Shown: piece by piece, positions 7,584-15,669 of the stretch | How positions within the stretch are numbered: the first letter of the stretch is position 1 | Layout: each line of letters starts with the position of its first letter | NCBI GenBank assembly: GCA_026393475.1 | Contig: JAPLAA010000051.1 | Span: 1-43,419 of the forward strand | Direction: 5' to 3' | Origin: Actinomycetota bacterium | GTDB taxonomy: Bacteria; Actinomycetota; Acidimicrobiia; Acidimicrobiales; Ilumatobacteraceae | Length of the DNA: 43,419 nt | Made by a program: the position numbers and the translations under genes | Notes under the pieces: model-generated | What the model was told of the DNA's origin: nothing | The model's input: only the letters and a program-made list of their open reading frames with translations | Database searches by the model: none

Positions 7584-9275
7584 TCAGGCGACGACGTTGA
7601 ACGTGCGGATGATCTCGTCGAGCGCAACCAGGTCGGCGTCGGTGACGACCTGCACGACGACGAGCACGCCGTAGCTGCCGTCGGCCGGGAAGGCCGCGAC
7701 CACGATCGACGTGGCACCCGTGCCACCGCAGTTCGAGTAGGTGTCGAAGCGGCCGACGAACGCACCGTCGTCGTAGTCCTCACGGCCCTCGAACGTGCAC
7801 TCGGTGGTGGCCCCCAGGTCGAGCAGTTCGTCGGCGGTGAAGCCGGTGAGCGCAGCGCTGGCCACGAACTGCACGCCCGGCACGTCCCAGGCGCTGTTGT
7901 AGGCGGCGACGTCGGTGCTGGCGATGATCGACGGCGACGAGACGCCGTCGATGTCGACCGGCGCTCCGTCGATCGACGACCACGCCGTCGGCACCGACAC
8001 GGTCAGCGTGCCGCTGTCGTCGGTGACGGTCGTGTAGTCGGTGTACTCGGCGCCGGCGTCGATGCCGGTGTCGACGGTCTCGGCAAAGCTGAAGGCCGTG
8101 GTGAGGTACTCACCGTTGAACTGACCGGTCAGCACCTCCTCGGTCGCGAAGCGCAGCACCTCGACCGACAGCACGTCACCGGGGTTGTGTGTACGCATCA
8201 CGTCGCAGTAGTCGGCCATCGTGCCGTCGGTGCCGACGCTGACGCCTTCGATCCGGGTGATGATGTCGCCCGGCTCGATGCCGGTGTCGTCGGCGGGCGA
8301 ACCCGAATCGACGCCCGACACCCAGAGGCCGGCGATCGTGCCGTCGTCGCTCATCACGATCTGGCCGTTCACGCCGAGCGAGTCGACGTCGTTGCCGGCC
8401 ATCATCTCGGCGATGATGCCCGCTGCGTCCGAGGCCTCGATCGAGAAGAACTGGTCGGTGTTGGTGGAGCTGCCCGAGGCGTAGTTGATCGCGACGACCT
8501 CGCCGTCGGCGCTCACCAGCGGTCCACCCGAGTTGCCGGGCTGTGTGTTCGCGTCGTGCTCGATGGCGTGGTCGATCGAAGCCCACTGGGTCTCACCGGG
8601 GGCGTCGGCCTTCGACACGATGCCGCGGGTGAGGGTGAACTCGGGGTCGCCGAGCGGGTAGCCGGCGGCGTAGATCTCGAGGCCCGGCTGGACCGGGCCG
8701 GTGTACCACGACAGCGCGGGCAACGGGTCGCCCTCGATGTCGATCACGGCGAGGTCGGAGCACTCCGACACGCCGAGCACCTTGGCGTTGCGCGGCTCGT
8801 CCTCACCCTGGACGTAGACCTGGATGAGGCCGGCGCCGCCGACGACGTGGTGGTTGGTGACGGCGATCCCGCTCGGATCGACGACGAAGCCCGAACCGCG
8901 ACCGACGCTCTCGTAAGCACCGAACTCGGGATCGACGAAGGTGCCCTGGGCGACGATCTGCACCGTCGCGCCCTGCACCGAGTCGAGGCTCGACACGGCG
9001 ACGGTGGACGCCGGGACCGTCGAGACAGTGGCGACCGGGAGGCTCACGGGCGGCAGGGCGGTCGTGGTGGGGGCCTCGGCCGTCGTGGTGCTGGTGAGGT
9101 CGCGGAGATCGCTCGCCGTGACGTCGCTGCCGCACGCACCGGCGAGCAGCGCGATGCCGAGGATCGGCACCACGGTGAGCGAACGGGCGGCGCTCGTGCG
9201 GGCGGTGGTCTGGGTGGTGGGTCTGCTGCTGTGGTTGCGCCGGTCGGCGCGCCGCTGGGTGCGGTTGCGGTACAT
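7584..9275 (-). CDS. HtrA-like S1C serine protease, lipoprotein, with PDZ and extra C-terminal domain
   Basis: 563 aa from the ATG at 9275, which has AGGAG 6 nt upstream; a longer frame to 9425 lacks a ribosome-binding site. A lipobox LAGAC (Cys48) anchors it outside the membrane, followed by a Thr/Pro/Val-rich linker. The trypsin-like domain has His143 (TNHHVV), Asp174 (CSDLAVI) and Ser249 (QPGNSGGPL). A PDZ domain follows with DSGSPADDTGIEPGDIITRIEG. The last 170 residues or so form an additional domain of about the size of a lipid- or ligand-binding fold; I do not recognise it. It is likely an envelope quality-control protease. The gene stands alone and has a strong hairpin beyond its stop. 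Confidence 0.9.
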   Translation of the reverse strand: MYRNRTQRRADRRNHSSRPTTQTTARTSAARSLTVVPILGIALLAGACGSDVTASDLRDLTSTTTAEAPTTTALPPVSLPVATVSTVPASTVAVSSLDSVQGATVQIVAQGTFVDPEFGAYESVGRGSGFVVDPSGIAVTNHHVVGGAGLIQVYVQGEDEPRNAKVLGVSECSDLAVIDIEGDPLPALSWYTGPVQPGLEIYAAGYPLGDPEFTLTRGIVSKADAPGETQWASIDHAIEHDANTQPGNSGGPLVSADGEVVAINYASGSSTNTDQFFSIEASDAAGIIAEMMAGNDVDSLGVNGQIVMSDDGTIAGLWVSGVDSGSPADDTGIEPGDIITRIEGVSVGTDGTMADYCDVMRTHNPGDVLSVEVLRFATEEVLTGQFNGEYLTTAFSFAETVDTGIDAGAEYTDYTTVTDDSGTLTVSVPTAWSSIDGAPVDIDGVSSPSIIASTDVAAYNSAWDVPGVQFVASAALTGFTADELLDLGATTECTFEGREDYDDGAFVGRFDTYSNCGGTGATSIVVAAFPADGSYGVLVVVQVVTDADLVALDEIIRTFNVVA

Positions 9276-9397
9276 GGGTTGCTCCTGTGTGTCCGGTTGA
9301 TGGGACGCACGATGCGGCTGGGCGCTTGACGCCGGCTTGGAGCCCGCTTGCAGCGCCCGGACACACCGCTCAGGGGCGGGTCGGAGGAGCGGTTGCC

Positions 9398-10216
9398 TCA
9401 GTCGCGGCGGCGGGCTCGCGTGCACACGAACACACCGGCCCGCGTGCGGATCCGGAGCCGGCCGCCGGTGAACCGCGCCCGCACGGCGGCGTCGAAGGCC
9501 ACGCGCTGGTCGTCGGTGGCGAACTCACCCGGCGGGAACGAGAGGCCGTAGTCGATCACCGCCTGCGGCTCGTCGACGACGAGGTCGTTGTCGAACGCGT
9601 GCCACACCACCGACGCGAACCGCTCGCGGAGCCGGGCCTCGCCGGTGTCGATGCCGAACACCTCGTAGAGCCCTTCGGCGTGCGAACCGAACACCTCGGC
9701 CAGCGCCTCGTTGATCTCCTTCATGTGGCCGTAGCCGTTGGTCGCCACGAGCGCGACACCGTCGGGGCGCAGCACACGGGCGATCTCGGCCACGCCACGA
9801 TCGGGATCGGGCACGTGATACAGCATGTGGTTCGCGACCACGACGTCGAACGATCCGTCGTCGAACGGCAACGACTGCACGTCCACCGCCTGCCCGGTGA
9901 CACGGTCGAAGCCGTTCGCCCGGGCTCGTGCCATGGCCTCGTCGACCATGCCGGGCGACAGGTCGGTGAGTGTGACGTCGATCGATCGCGAGAGCTCGGA
10001 CGTCTCCCAGAAGCGGCCCGTGCCGCAGCCGCACTCGAGCACCTCGACCCGGCCGCTCCAGTCGACGAGGCGTGCTTCGAACGTGGCGAGCGGGACGGGC
10101 GACGTGGAGTACGCACGGTGCAGGTGCGACCGGACGTCGAGCTTGGCACCGGTGCCGTACTGCACGTCGCGCAGGTACGCCTGGTCGCCGCCGCTGAACG
10201 CAGATCGTTCCGTCAT
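9398..10216 (-). CDS. SAM-dependent class I methyltransferase
   Basis: 272 aa. Motif I is VLECGCGTGRFWE, the acidic ribose contact TLTDLSPGM follows, then the post-I strand SLPFDDGSFDVVVANHMLYHVPDPDRGVAEIARVLRPDG, typical of Methyltransf_11 enzymes acting on small molecules. The final 100 residues carry an insertion (HMKEINEALAEVFG) likely to bind substrate. The target is unknown. The ATG at 10216 has GGGGAGCGG about 5 nt before it. It is divergent from the PIG-L deacetylase gene, with 149 bp between. Confidence 0.9.
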   Translation of the reverse strand: MTERSAFSGGDQAYLRDVQYGTGAKLDVRSHLHRAYSTSPVPLATFEARLVDWSGRVEVLECGCGTGRFWETSELSRSIDVTLTDLSPGMVDEAMARARANGFDRVTGQAVDVQSLPFDDGSFDVVVANHMLYHVPDPDRGVAEIARVLRPDGVALVATNGYGHMKEINEALAEVFGSHAEGLYEVFGIDTGEARLRERFASVVWHAFDNDLVVDEPQAVIDYGLSFPPGEFATDDQRVAFDAAVRARFTGGRLRIRTRAGVFVCTRARRRD

Positions 10217-10365
10217 CGCCCGCTCCCCGTGGCTGCGAACCCGCCCCGGGTTCCGCGCTGTCGGGAAATCCTGTCACCGGGCACGGCCCAGCGGGCCGCG
10301 GACGACGCGAACGACGTCGGGGCTGCAAGTGGGCGCCAAGCGATCGTCAAGCGCCCCAGCGGACG

Positions 10366-11160
10366 ATGCGTGGCATGAACAGCAACGTCACCCTCGCCAC
10401 CCTGCCCATCCGTTCCACGTCGCTCGTCGCCGCCGGCGAGCGCCTGCTCGTCGTGGTCGCCCACCCCGACGACGAGACCTTCGGCTGCGGTTCGATCATC
10501 GCTGCCGCCTCCGCCGCCGGCGCCGACGTGACCGTCGTGTGCGCCACGCTCGGCGATCGCGGCGAGAGTCACCTCGACCTGTCACCGGAACAGCTGGCGC
10601 AGCAGCGCCTCCTGGAGCTGCACCTGGCCGCACAGGTGCTCGGCGCGTCGACGGTGATCACCCTCGACCACGGCGACTCCGACTTCGGCGGCGACCTGCC
10701 CGACGGTTCGCTCTGCGCGATCGACGAACGGATCGTCGTGCGCCAGATCGCCGACGTGCTGCGCGACGTGCGGCCGCATGTCGTGGTGGTGCTCGACGGC
10801 AGCGACGGCCACCGCGATCACCAGCGCATCCGCACCGCCACGCTCGCCGCGGTCGAGGTCGCCGACGCCTGCGGCGACGAGATCGCCGTGTACGAGTCGA
10901 GCCTGCCGAACTCGTTGATGCGGCAGTGGCTCGAGGAGATGCGGTCGATCGACCCGGGCGCCGCGTACCACGCGATCGATCCCGACTCGTTCGGCCGCCC
11001 CGACGACGAGATCACGCACGTGATCGACGCGACCGGGGTGCTGCACCTCCGCAAGCTGGCGATCTCGATGCACTCGTCGCAGTCATCGCCCTTCGATGGT
11101 CTGAGCCCCGCCCTGCGCGACGCCTTCCTGAGCGCCGACCACCTCGTCCGCGTCGGCTGA
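10366..11160 (+). CDS. PIG-L / LmbE-type deacetylase
   Basis: 264 aa. AHPDDETFGCG (from residue 32) gives zinc ligands His33 and Asp36. DGSDGHRDHQRI supplies the third histidine, as in MshB, Mca and GlcNAc-PI deacetylases. The family removes acetyl groups from N-acetylglucosamine-type amides, or cleaves mycothiol conjugates. The protein is shorter at the N-terminus than MshB and no mycothiol neighbour is present, so I do not give a symbol. Start may be the ATG at 10366 or at 10375. It is followed after 48 bp by a lipoprotein gene on the same strand. Confidence 0.88.
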   Translation: MRGMNSNVTLATLPIRSTSLVAAGERLLVVVAHPDDETFGCGSIIAAASAAGADVTVVCATLGDRGESHLDLSPEQLAQQRLLELHLAAQVLGASTVITLDHGDSDFGGDLPDGSLCAIDERIVVRQIADVLRDVRPHVVVVLDGSDGHRDHQRIRTATLAAVEVADACGDEIAVYESSLPNSLMRQWLEEMRSIDPGAAYHAIDPDSFGRPDDEITHVIDATGVLHLRKLAISMHSSQSSPFDGLSPALRDAFLSADHLVRVG

Positions 11161-11208
11161 CGAGCACACCAAGACACCATCACCCACCCGATACCGAGGA
11201 AGACCACC

Positions 11209-11826
11209 ATGCGATCGATCCCGAACCCCACGACCACCCGCACCTCTCTCCGACGCCGTCTCGCCCTACCACTGCTCATCGGCGCGACCGTCCTGCTCGG
11301 CGCCTGCGGCAGCAACGACCCGGCCGCCACCGACCGGCCCGCCGACGACCCCACCACCGAGGACCCGACCACCGAGACGACACCAGACGTCGTCGCGCCC
11401 GATGGTGCCGACCCGGGCAGTGGTGCCGCCGGGAGCGAACCGGCGAGTGCGTGCGGTCTGTTCGACGTCAGCACCGTCGACGCGATGCTCGGCACCAGCG
11501 GCACCACCACGTCGCGCGACACGAGCCTCGGCCTGTACGACGGCTGCCGATGGGCCACGGCGCCCACGGACGTGCCGGCGCTGGTCGTGGGCTACGACCC
11601 GACGGGCGACGCCGACACGATCCGCGACCTCGCCTGCGACGGCGACACCGCCGTGGACGTCGCTGGTGCGGGTACCGGCTCCGTCGTGTGCTTCGGCACG
11701 GTGATCGTGCCCGCGCCCACCGGCGTGATCATGGTGCGTATCGACGACCCGCTCGATCAGTGGGACGACGACACCGAACTCGGCCTGGCCGCCGCGTTCG
11801 CGGCCGCCGCCACGGTGAGCACCTGA
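11209..11826 (+). CDS. Secreted lipoprotein of unknown function
   Basis: 205 aa. A basic N-terminus and hydrophobic core end in a lipobox LLGAC, so it should be lipidated. A Thr/Asp/Pro-rich linker (DPTTEDPTTETTPDVV) is followed by a compact domain with four Cys (ACGLF, GCRW, ACDG, VVCFG). This layout resembles DUF3558-type actinobacterial lipoproteins, but I could not verify the match. GAGGA lies about 9 nt before the ATG. It may be co-transcribed with the deacetylase upstream. Confidence 0.8.
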   Translation: MRSIPNPTTTRTSLRRRLALPLLIGATVLLGACGSNDPAATDRPADDPTTEDPTTETTPDVVAPDGADPGSGAAGSEPASACGLFDVSTVDAMLGTSGTTTSRDTSLGLYDGCRWATAPTDVPALVVGYDPTGDADTIRDLACDGDTAVDVAGAGTGSVVCFGTVIVPAPTGVIMVRIDDPLDQWDDDTELGLAAAFAAAATVST

Positions 11827-11865
11827 CCACCCCCGACGACACACGGCATCGTCATCAGGACCGAA

Positions 11866-11952
11866 TGGCGGAACGGGAGGGATTCGAACCCCCGGGCCTT
11901 GTGAGCCGGCCGCTTTCAAGGCGGCTGCATTTGTCCGCTCTGCCACCGTTCC
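11866..11952 (-). tRNA. tRNA-Ser (anticodon UGA)
   Basis: Read on the minus strand from 11952: acceptor GGAACGG pairs with CCGTTCC, followed by discriminator G and encoded CCA (11868-11866). The anticodon stem GCCGC/GCGGC encloses the loop CTTGAAA, giving anticodon TGA. A long variable arm follows, typical of a class II tRNA, and the T-loop reads GGTTCGAATCC. It decodes UCA, and probably other UCN codons. Confidence 0.97.
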
Positions 11953-12028
11953 GGGCGACACGCTAGCGGTCCGACCTGCCTCGGCACCCGGTCGGTTCCG
12001 ATGCCCGTCGTCGCCGGCCCCGGGCCGA

Positions 12029-12034
12029 TACGGT
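12029..12034 (+). promoter_or_regulatory. -10-like box TACGGT for a leaderless gene
   Basis: TACGGT lies 7 nt before the ATG at 12042, with no Shine-Dalgarno sequence between. This spacing would put the transcription start at or next to the A of the start codon. No -35 box is evident. Confidence 0.5.
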
Positions 12035-12041
12035 CGCCCGC

Positions 12042-12839
12042 ATGAGCGTGCTCACCGTCCGCGGGGTCGACCTGCACCACGACCTGTCGGGCCACGGCCC
12101 CTCCATGATCTGGGGTCACGGGCTCACCAGCAGCCGTGCCCGCGAGGATGCGACGGGGCTCGTCGACTGGGGCCGGGTGCGTGAACACGCCCGGGTGCTG
12201 CGCTACGACGCCCGCGGTCACGGCGAGAGCGGATCGACCGCCGATCCCGGCGACTACCACTGGCGCGCACTCGCCCACGACCAGCTCGCTCTCGCCGACG
12301 CGCTCGACATCGAGCGCTACGTCGCCGGCGGTGCCTCGATGGGATGTGCGACGGCGCTGCACGCCGCGGTCCTCGCGCCCGAGCGCATCGCCGCGCTCGT
12401 GCTCGTGATCCCGCCCACCGCATGGGAGACGCGCGCCGCGCAGCAGCAGGGCTACGAACTCAGCGCCCAGCTGGTCGAGCAGGGCCAGTTCGACCTGCTC
12501 GTCCAGGGCTCGCGCGCCACTCCGTCGCCCGATCCACTCGTCGACGACCCGTCGTGGAAGGACGGCTTCGACGAGATGCTGCGCACCACCGACCCGGTGC
12601 GCCTGGCGCGCATCTTCCGCGGCGCGGCCATCACCGACCTGCCCGACCCGGTGGCGATCGAGGCGATCGACGTGCCCACGCTGATCCTCTGCTGGACCGG
12701 CGACCCCGGCCACCCGTTCGCCACGGCGGAACGCCTGGCCGAGATGATCCCGGGATCGCACCTCGCGGTCGCCAGCACCCCCGACCAGTTGGAGCGCTGG
12801 ACCGACCGGATCACAGCCTTCCTCGACGGTCTCGCCTGA
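12042..12839 (+). CDS. Alpha/beta hydrolase with non-canonical C-terminal triad
   Basis: 265 aa. WGHGLTSS forms the oxyanion loop, DARGHGESG follows, and GGASMGCATA is the nucleophile elbow (Ser99). TGDPGHP matches the usual acid region. Where the catalytic His normally follows the last strand, the sequence reads HLAVASTPDQLERW, with no His after the strand; His240 sits at its start. It may be inactive, use a shifted His, or have diverged to another role. It starts at the ATG 7 nt after a TACGGT box. It lies next to tRNA-Ser and converges on the LLM oxidoreductase gene with 27 bp between stops. Confidence 0.85.
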   Translation: MSVLTVRGVDLHHDLSGHGPSMIWGHGLTSSRAREDATGLVDWGRVREHARVLRYDARGHGESGSTADPGDYHWRALAHDQLALADALDIERYVAGGASMGCATALHAAVLAPERIAALVLVIPPTAWETRAAQQQGYELSAQLVEQGQFDLLVQGSRATPSPDPLVDDPSWKDGFDEMLRTTDPVRLARIFRGAAITDLPDPVAIEAIDVPTLILCWTGDPGHPFATAERLAEMIPGSHLAVASTPDQLERWTDRITAFLDGLA

Positions 12840-12866
12840 GCGAGGGTCGCCCCCCACGCCCGGGGG

Positions 12867-13898
12867 TCAGGCCAGCTCGGGGATCACCTCGGTCCCGAAC
12901 ATCGTGATGGTCCGGTGCAGCTCGGCTTCGGGGAGACCGCCCATGTCGAACATGACCAGGTGGGTGTCGAGGTGCAGCAGCTCGCGCAGCTGGCCCATCC
13001 GGTCGAGCACCTCGGCGGGGCTGCCGCACAGCGCCATCGAGCCCACGGTGCTGTCGTAGTCGAACGACGGGATCGTCGTGATGCCCATCCCGGTCGCGAT
13101 GAACTCGGTCACCCACGTCATGTAGGCGGTGTAACGGGGTTCCCAGGTGGCTCGTGCCTCCTGCGACGTGGCCGCCACGTGACAATGGCTCACGCATCCG
13201 ATCCGTGCGTCGGATCGGGCCCGGCCCGCCGACTCCCAGCCGGCCAGGTATCGCTCCACGACGGGCACGAAGGCTTCGGGACGACCGAACACCGTCGGCA
13301 GGATCAACCACAGGCCCAGGCGCGCTGCGAGTTCGACGGACTCGACCGAGCCGGCCCCGAGCCACATCGGCGGCCGGGGCGTCTGCATCGGTCGGGGCAG
13401 CACCTGCACACCGTCGAGTGCCGCACGGTGATGGCCGCTCCACGTCACCGGCCCGTCGGTCTCCCAGATGCGGACCAGCAACTCCACGTGCTCGTCGAAG
13501 GCAGCCCTCGCATCGGCGGCGTCCTGGCCGAACGCGGCGAAGGTGTGCGGGAACGCGGTGCCACGACCGATCACCGGCTCCACCCGACCACCCGACAGCA
13601 GATCGACGGTCGCATAGTCCTCGGCGACCCGCACCGGATCGAGGTTGGCGCCCAGCGTCACGCCGGTCGACAGTCGAAGTGTGGTCGTGCGTTCGGCGAT
13701 CGCCGCGAGCACGATCGGCGGCGCGGAGAGGATGTAGTCGCAGAAGTGGTGTTCACCGAGATGGACCGAACGGAACCCCACCTGCTCGGCGAGGACCGAC
13801 TGCTCGACGAGCGAGCGATGACGCTGGGCCTGGGTCACCCTCACCTGCGTCACCGGATCGGTGAGGTGATCCCCGAGCGACAACAGACCGACGTCCAT
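12867..13898 (-). CDS. LLM-class flavin-dependent oxidoreductase
   Basis: 343 aa. The opening MDVGLLSLGDHL, then QVGFRSVHLGEHHF, LRLSTGVTL, VAEDYATVDLLSGGRVEPVIGRG and PPMWLGAGSVESVELAARLG follow the TIM-barrel order of bacterial luciferase-like monooxygenases, which use FMN or F420. EHH at the end of strand 2 is typical of the luciferase-like branch. Substrate is unknown. A TACGGT box 7 nt before the ATG suggests leaderless initiation. The GatB/YqeY gene lies upstream on the same strand, separated by a 13-bp repeat array and a hairpin. Confidence 0.9.
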   Translation of the reverse strand: MDVGLLSLGDHLTDPVTQVRVTQAQRHRSLVEQSVLAEQVGFRSVHLGEHHFCDYILSAPPIVLAAIAERTTTLRLSTGVTLGANLDPVRVAEDYATVDLLSGGRVEPVIGRGTAFPHTFAAFGQDAADARAAFDEHVELLVRIWETDGPVTWSGHHRAALDGVQVLPRPMQTPRPPMWLGAGSVESVELAARLGLWLILPTVFGRPEAFVPVVERYLAGWESAGRARSDARIGCVSHCHVAATSQEARATWEPRYTAYMTWVTEFIATGMGITTIPSFDYDSTVGSMALCGSPAEVLDRMGQLRELLHLDTHLVMFDMGGLPEAELHRTITMFGTEVIPELA

Positions 13899-13905
13899 GC
13901 ACGGG

Positions 13906-13911
13906 ACCGTA
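13906..13911 (-). promoter_or_regulatory. -10-like box TACGGT for the LLM gene
   Basis: On the minus strand TACGGT is followed by 7 nt and then the ATG at 13898. It matches the same box and spacing as seen before the hydrolase gene at 12042. Confidence 0.5.
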
Positions 13912-13926
13912 CCCAGGGCGCCGCGT

Positions 13927-13965
13927 GGAAACCGTCAGCGGAAACCGTCAGCGGACACCGTCAGC
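13927..13965. repeat. 13-bp tandem repeat, three units
   Basis: GGAAACCGTCAGC occurs twice exactly (13927-13939, 13940-13952), then GGACACCGTCAGC (13953-13965). It lies beyond the stop of the GatB/YqeY gene (stop 14002) and upstream of the LLM promoter box. Confidence 0.92.
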
Positions 13966-13975
13966 GGAGCGCAGC

Positions 13976-13996
13976 ACACCGCACCCGGTGCGGTGT
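13976..13996. terminator. Hairpin after the GatB/YqeY gene
   Basis: ACACCGCAC (13976-13984) pairs perfectly with GTGCGGTGT (13988-13996) around a CCG loop. It starts 6 nt after the minus-strand stop at 14002. No U-tract is present, so a terminator role is likely but unproven. Confidence 0.7.
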
Positions 13997-14001
13997 CGGG
14001 A

Positions 14002-14463
14002 TCAGCCGGCCAGCGCGGCCTTCACCTGGGCGGCGATCTTCGCGCCGTCGGCGGACGTGCCGGCCTTGGCCCGCACGGCCGACACCACACGACCCATCGC
14101 CTTCATGCCGGTGGCACCGTCGGCTGCTGCGACGGCGATCTCGTCGGCCACCAACTGCGCGAGCTCGTCGTCGCTCAGGGCGGCCGGCAGGTAGGCCTCG
14201 AGCACGGCAGCCTCGGCGCGCTCGCTCGCGACCTTCTCGGCGCGGCCTGCGGTCTGGAACGCGTCGGCGGCCTCGTGGTGCATCCTCACCTCGGTGGCCA
14301 GCACGGCGAGCACCTGATCGTCGGTCAACTCGACCAGCTCGGTGCCGGCGGTCTCGGCGACCGAGATGGCCGACAGCGCCTGGCGCAGCGCCGACAGCGC
14401 CACCTCGTCGCGGGCCTTCATCGCTGCGGTCAGCGCTGTCTTCAACTCGTCCTTCACGCTCAT
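14002..14463 (-). CDS. GatB/YqeY domain protein
   Basis: 153 aa from the ATG at 14463 (MSVKDELKTALTAAMKARDEVALSALR), which matches the usual family start; an ATG five codons earlier (14478) is also possible. The body includes EVRMHHEAADAFQTAGR, EAYLPAALSDDELAQLV and ATGMKAMGRVVSAVRAKAGTSADGAKIAAQVKAAL, the standard YqeY tail. The domain resembles the C-terminal tRNA-binding region of the GatB amidotransferase subunit. Its free-standing role is not established; a tRNA-related function is inferred. It is downstream of prephenate dehydratase, separated by a 13-bp repeat array. Confidence 0.9.
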   Translation of the reverse strand: MSVKDELKTALTAAMKARDEVALSALRQALSAISVAETAGTELVELTDDQVLAVLATEVRMHHEAADAFQTAGRAEKVASERAEAAVLEAYLPAALSDDELAQLVADEIAVAAADGATGMKAMGRVVSAVRAKAGTSADGAKIAAQVKAALAG

Positions 14464-14502
14464 CTCACTCACACCCATCCCATTCGTCTCGTGTCACTCG
14501 AT

Positions 14503-14579
14503 CTCGGCCTGGTTGCTCGGCCTGGTTGCTCGGCCTCGTTGCTCGGCCTGGTTGCTCGGCCTCGTTGCTCGACCTGGTT
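14503..14579. repeat. 13-bp tandem repeat, six units
   Basis: Units of CTCGGCCTGGTTG (with CTCGGCCTCGTTG variants) run from 14503. Five are full-length, and the sixth is 12 nt with one change (CTCGACCTGGTT), followed by a partial copy. The array begins 13 nt past the stop of prephenate dehydratase (14593, minus strand). Confidence 0.95.
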
Positions 14580-14592
14580 CTCGACCTGTCCG

Positions 14593-15519
14593 TCAGTCGG
14601 GACGGATGTGGCTCCGCAACGACGCCACCCAGTCGTCGGCCTCGCGCCAGCGCTGATCGGCGTGCTCGCGCACCTCGTGCGCGAGCGCACCAGCGGCCGG
14701 GTACGAGCCGAGGAACTTCACCCGGCCCTGCTTGGCGCGCAGCCCACGCATCGCATCGGCCAGCAGCTCGTCGGCGATGTGGCCGTCGGCGTAGACGATG
14801 AAGCAGTAGTCGCCCAGCCCGCCGTCCTTGGTGGGGCGCGACAGCAGGTTCGACAGGTTGATGCGGCGCGCCGCGAACTCCTGCAGGATCGAGATCAGCG
14901 AACCGGGCTCGTCGGCGCGCTGGTAGATGACGAGCGCCGTGCGGTCGTGTCCGGTCGGCGCCGGCACGCCCTCGCGGGCGACGACCACGAACCGGGTCTG
15001 GTTGCCCGGGTGGTCGGCGATGTCGGGCACGAGGATCTCGAGTCCGTAGATCTCGGCGGCGGCGCGCGGTGCGACGGCCGCATGACCGGCCCCGAGCTCA
15101 CTCGCCAGACGGGCGCCCTCGGCGGTGGAGTTGGCGGCGCGCAGCTCGGCCTGGCCGACGTGGTTGCGGAGGAACGCGTGGCACTGGGCGGTGGCGACCG
15201 GGATCGACAGCACGACCTTGACGTCCTCGATCGACGTGCCCTTCGGCGCCATCAGGCAGTGCTCGATGTCGAGCACCACCTCGCGCTGGATCAGCAGGTC
15301 GTGGCTGAACGCGAGCTCGTCCTGGGTGAGGTTCACCGCGCCCTCGATCGAGTTCTCGATCGCGACGAAGCCGAGGTCGACCTCGCCCAGCTCGACGGCG
15401 TCGAGCACGTCGGGCATCGTGCGGAACAGCACGAACTCGCCCTGTGCGAGATCCGGCTGCGACTTCAGCGCCTGCTCGGTGAAGGTGCCGAGCGGGCCCA
15501 GGAACCCGATGCGTGTCAT
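14593..15519 (-). CDS. pheA: Prephenate dehydratase
   Basis: 308 aa. The PDT domain begins MTRIGFLGPLGTFTEQAL and has VAIENSIEGAV and the catalytic-region motif NQTRF. The C-terminal ACT domain has the Phe-sensing loop (DEPGSLISILQEF, then INLSNLLSRPTK and GDYCFIVYADGH). It converts prephenate to phenylpyruvate for phenylalanine synthesis in the cytosol and should be feedback-inhibited by Phe through the ACT domain. The start ATG at 15519 lies 6 nt after a TAGCCT box without a Shine-Dalgarno sequence. No chorismate-mutase domain is present. Divergent from larB. Confidence 0.96.
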   Translation of the reverse strand: MTRIGFLGPLGTFTEQALKSQPDLAQGEFVLFRTMPDVLDAVELGEVDLGFVAIENSIEGAVNLTQDELAFSHDLLIQREVVLDIEHCLMAPKGTSIEDVKVVLSIPVATAQCHAFLRNHVGQAELRAANSTAEGARLASELGAGHAAVAPRAAAEIYGLEILVPDIADHPGNQTRFVVVAREGVPAPTGHDRTALVIYQRADEPGSLISILQEFAARRINLSNLLSRPTKDGGLGDYCFIVYADGHIADELLADAMRGLRAKQGRVKFLGSYPAAGALAHEVREHADQRWREADDWVASLRSHIRPD

Positions 15520-15525
15520 GTGCCC

Positions 15526-15531
15526 AGGCTA
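15526..15531 (-). promoter_or_regulatory. -10-like box TAGCCT for pheA
   Basis: On the minus strand TAGCCT is followed by GGGCAC and the ATG at 15519. This leaves no room for a Shine-Dalgarno sequence within a normal leader. Confidence 0.5.
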
Positions 15532-15669
15532 CGGGCTGGACCCCGTTCGGCCAGGTGAGGTTTCCCCCGACCGTCCCGCGACGCCCGGGTGTCCGACCGG
15601 CCGCGCCGATGCGCTCAGGTCGACGAGATCCGCGGCCGAAAGGAAGTCCGACGGGGGACGGGCCAGAAT

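Noticed and set aside
7521..9329. 600-codon plus-strand frame opposite the protease
   Set aside because: Antisense shadow. The minus strand encodes an intact lipobox, catalytic triad and PDZ domain.
10237..10253. Small palindrome GAACCC-N5-GGGTTC between the methyltransferase and deacetylase genes
   Set aside because: A 6-bp stem is common by chance at this G+C content, and no regulator gene is adjacent to support an operator.
14503..14579. Possible replication-origin iterons
   Set aside because: No Rep or DnaA gene or DnaA-box cluster is nearby. The units resemble other 3'-end arrays in the window and are unrelated in sequence to them.
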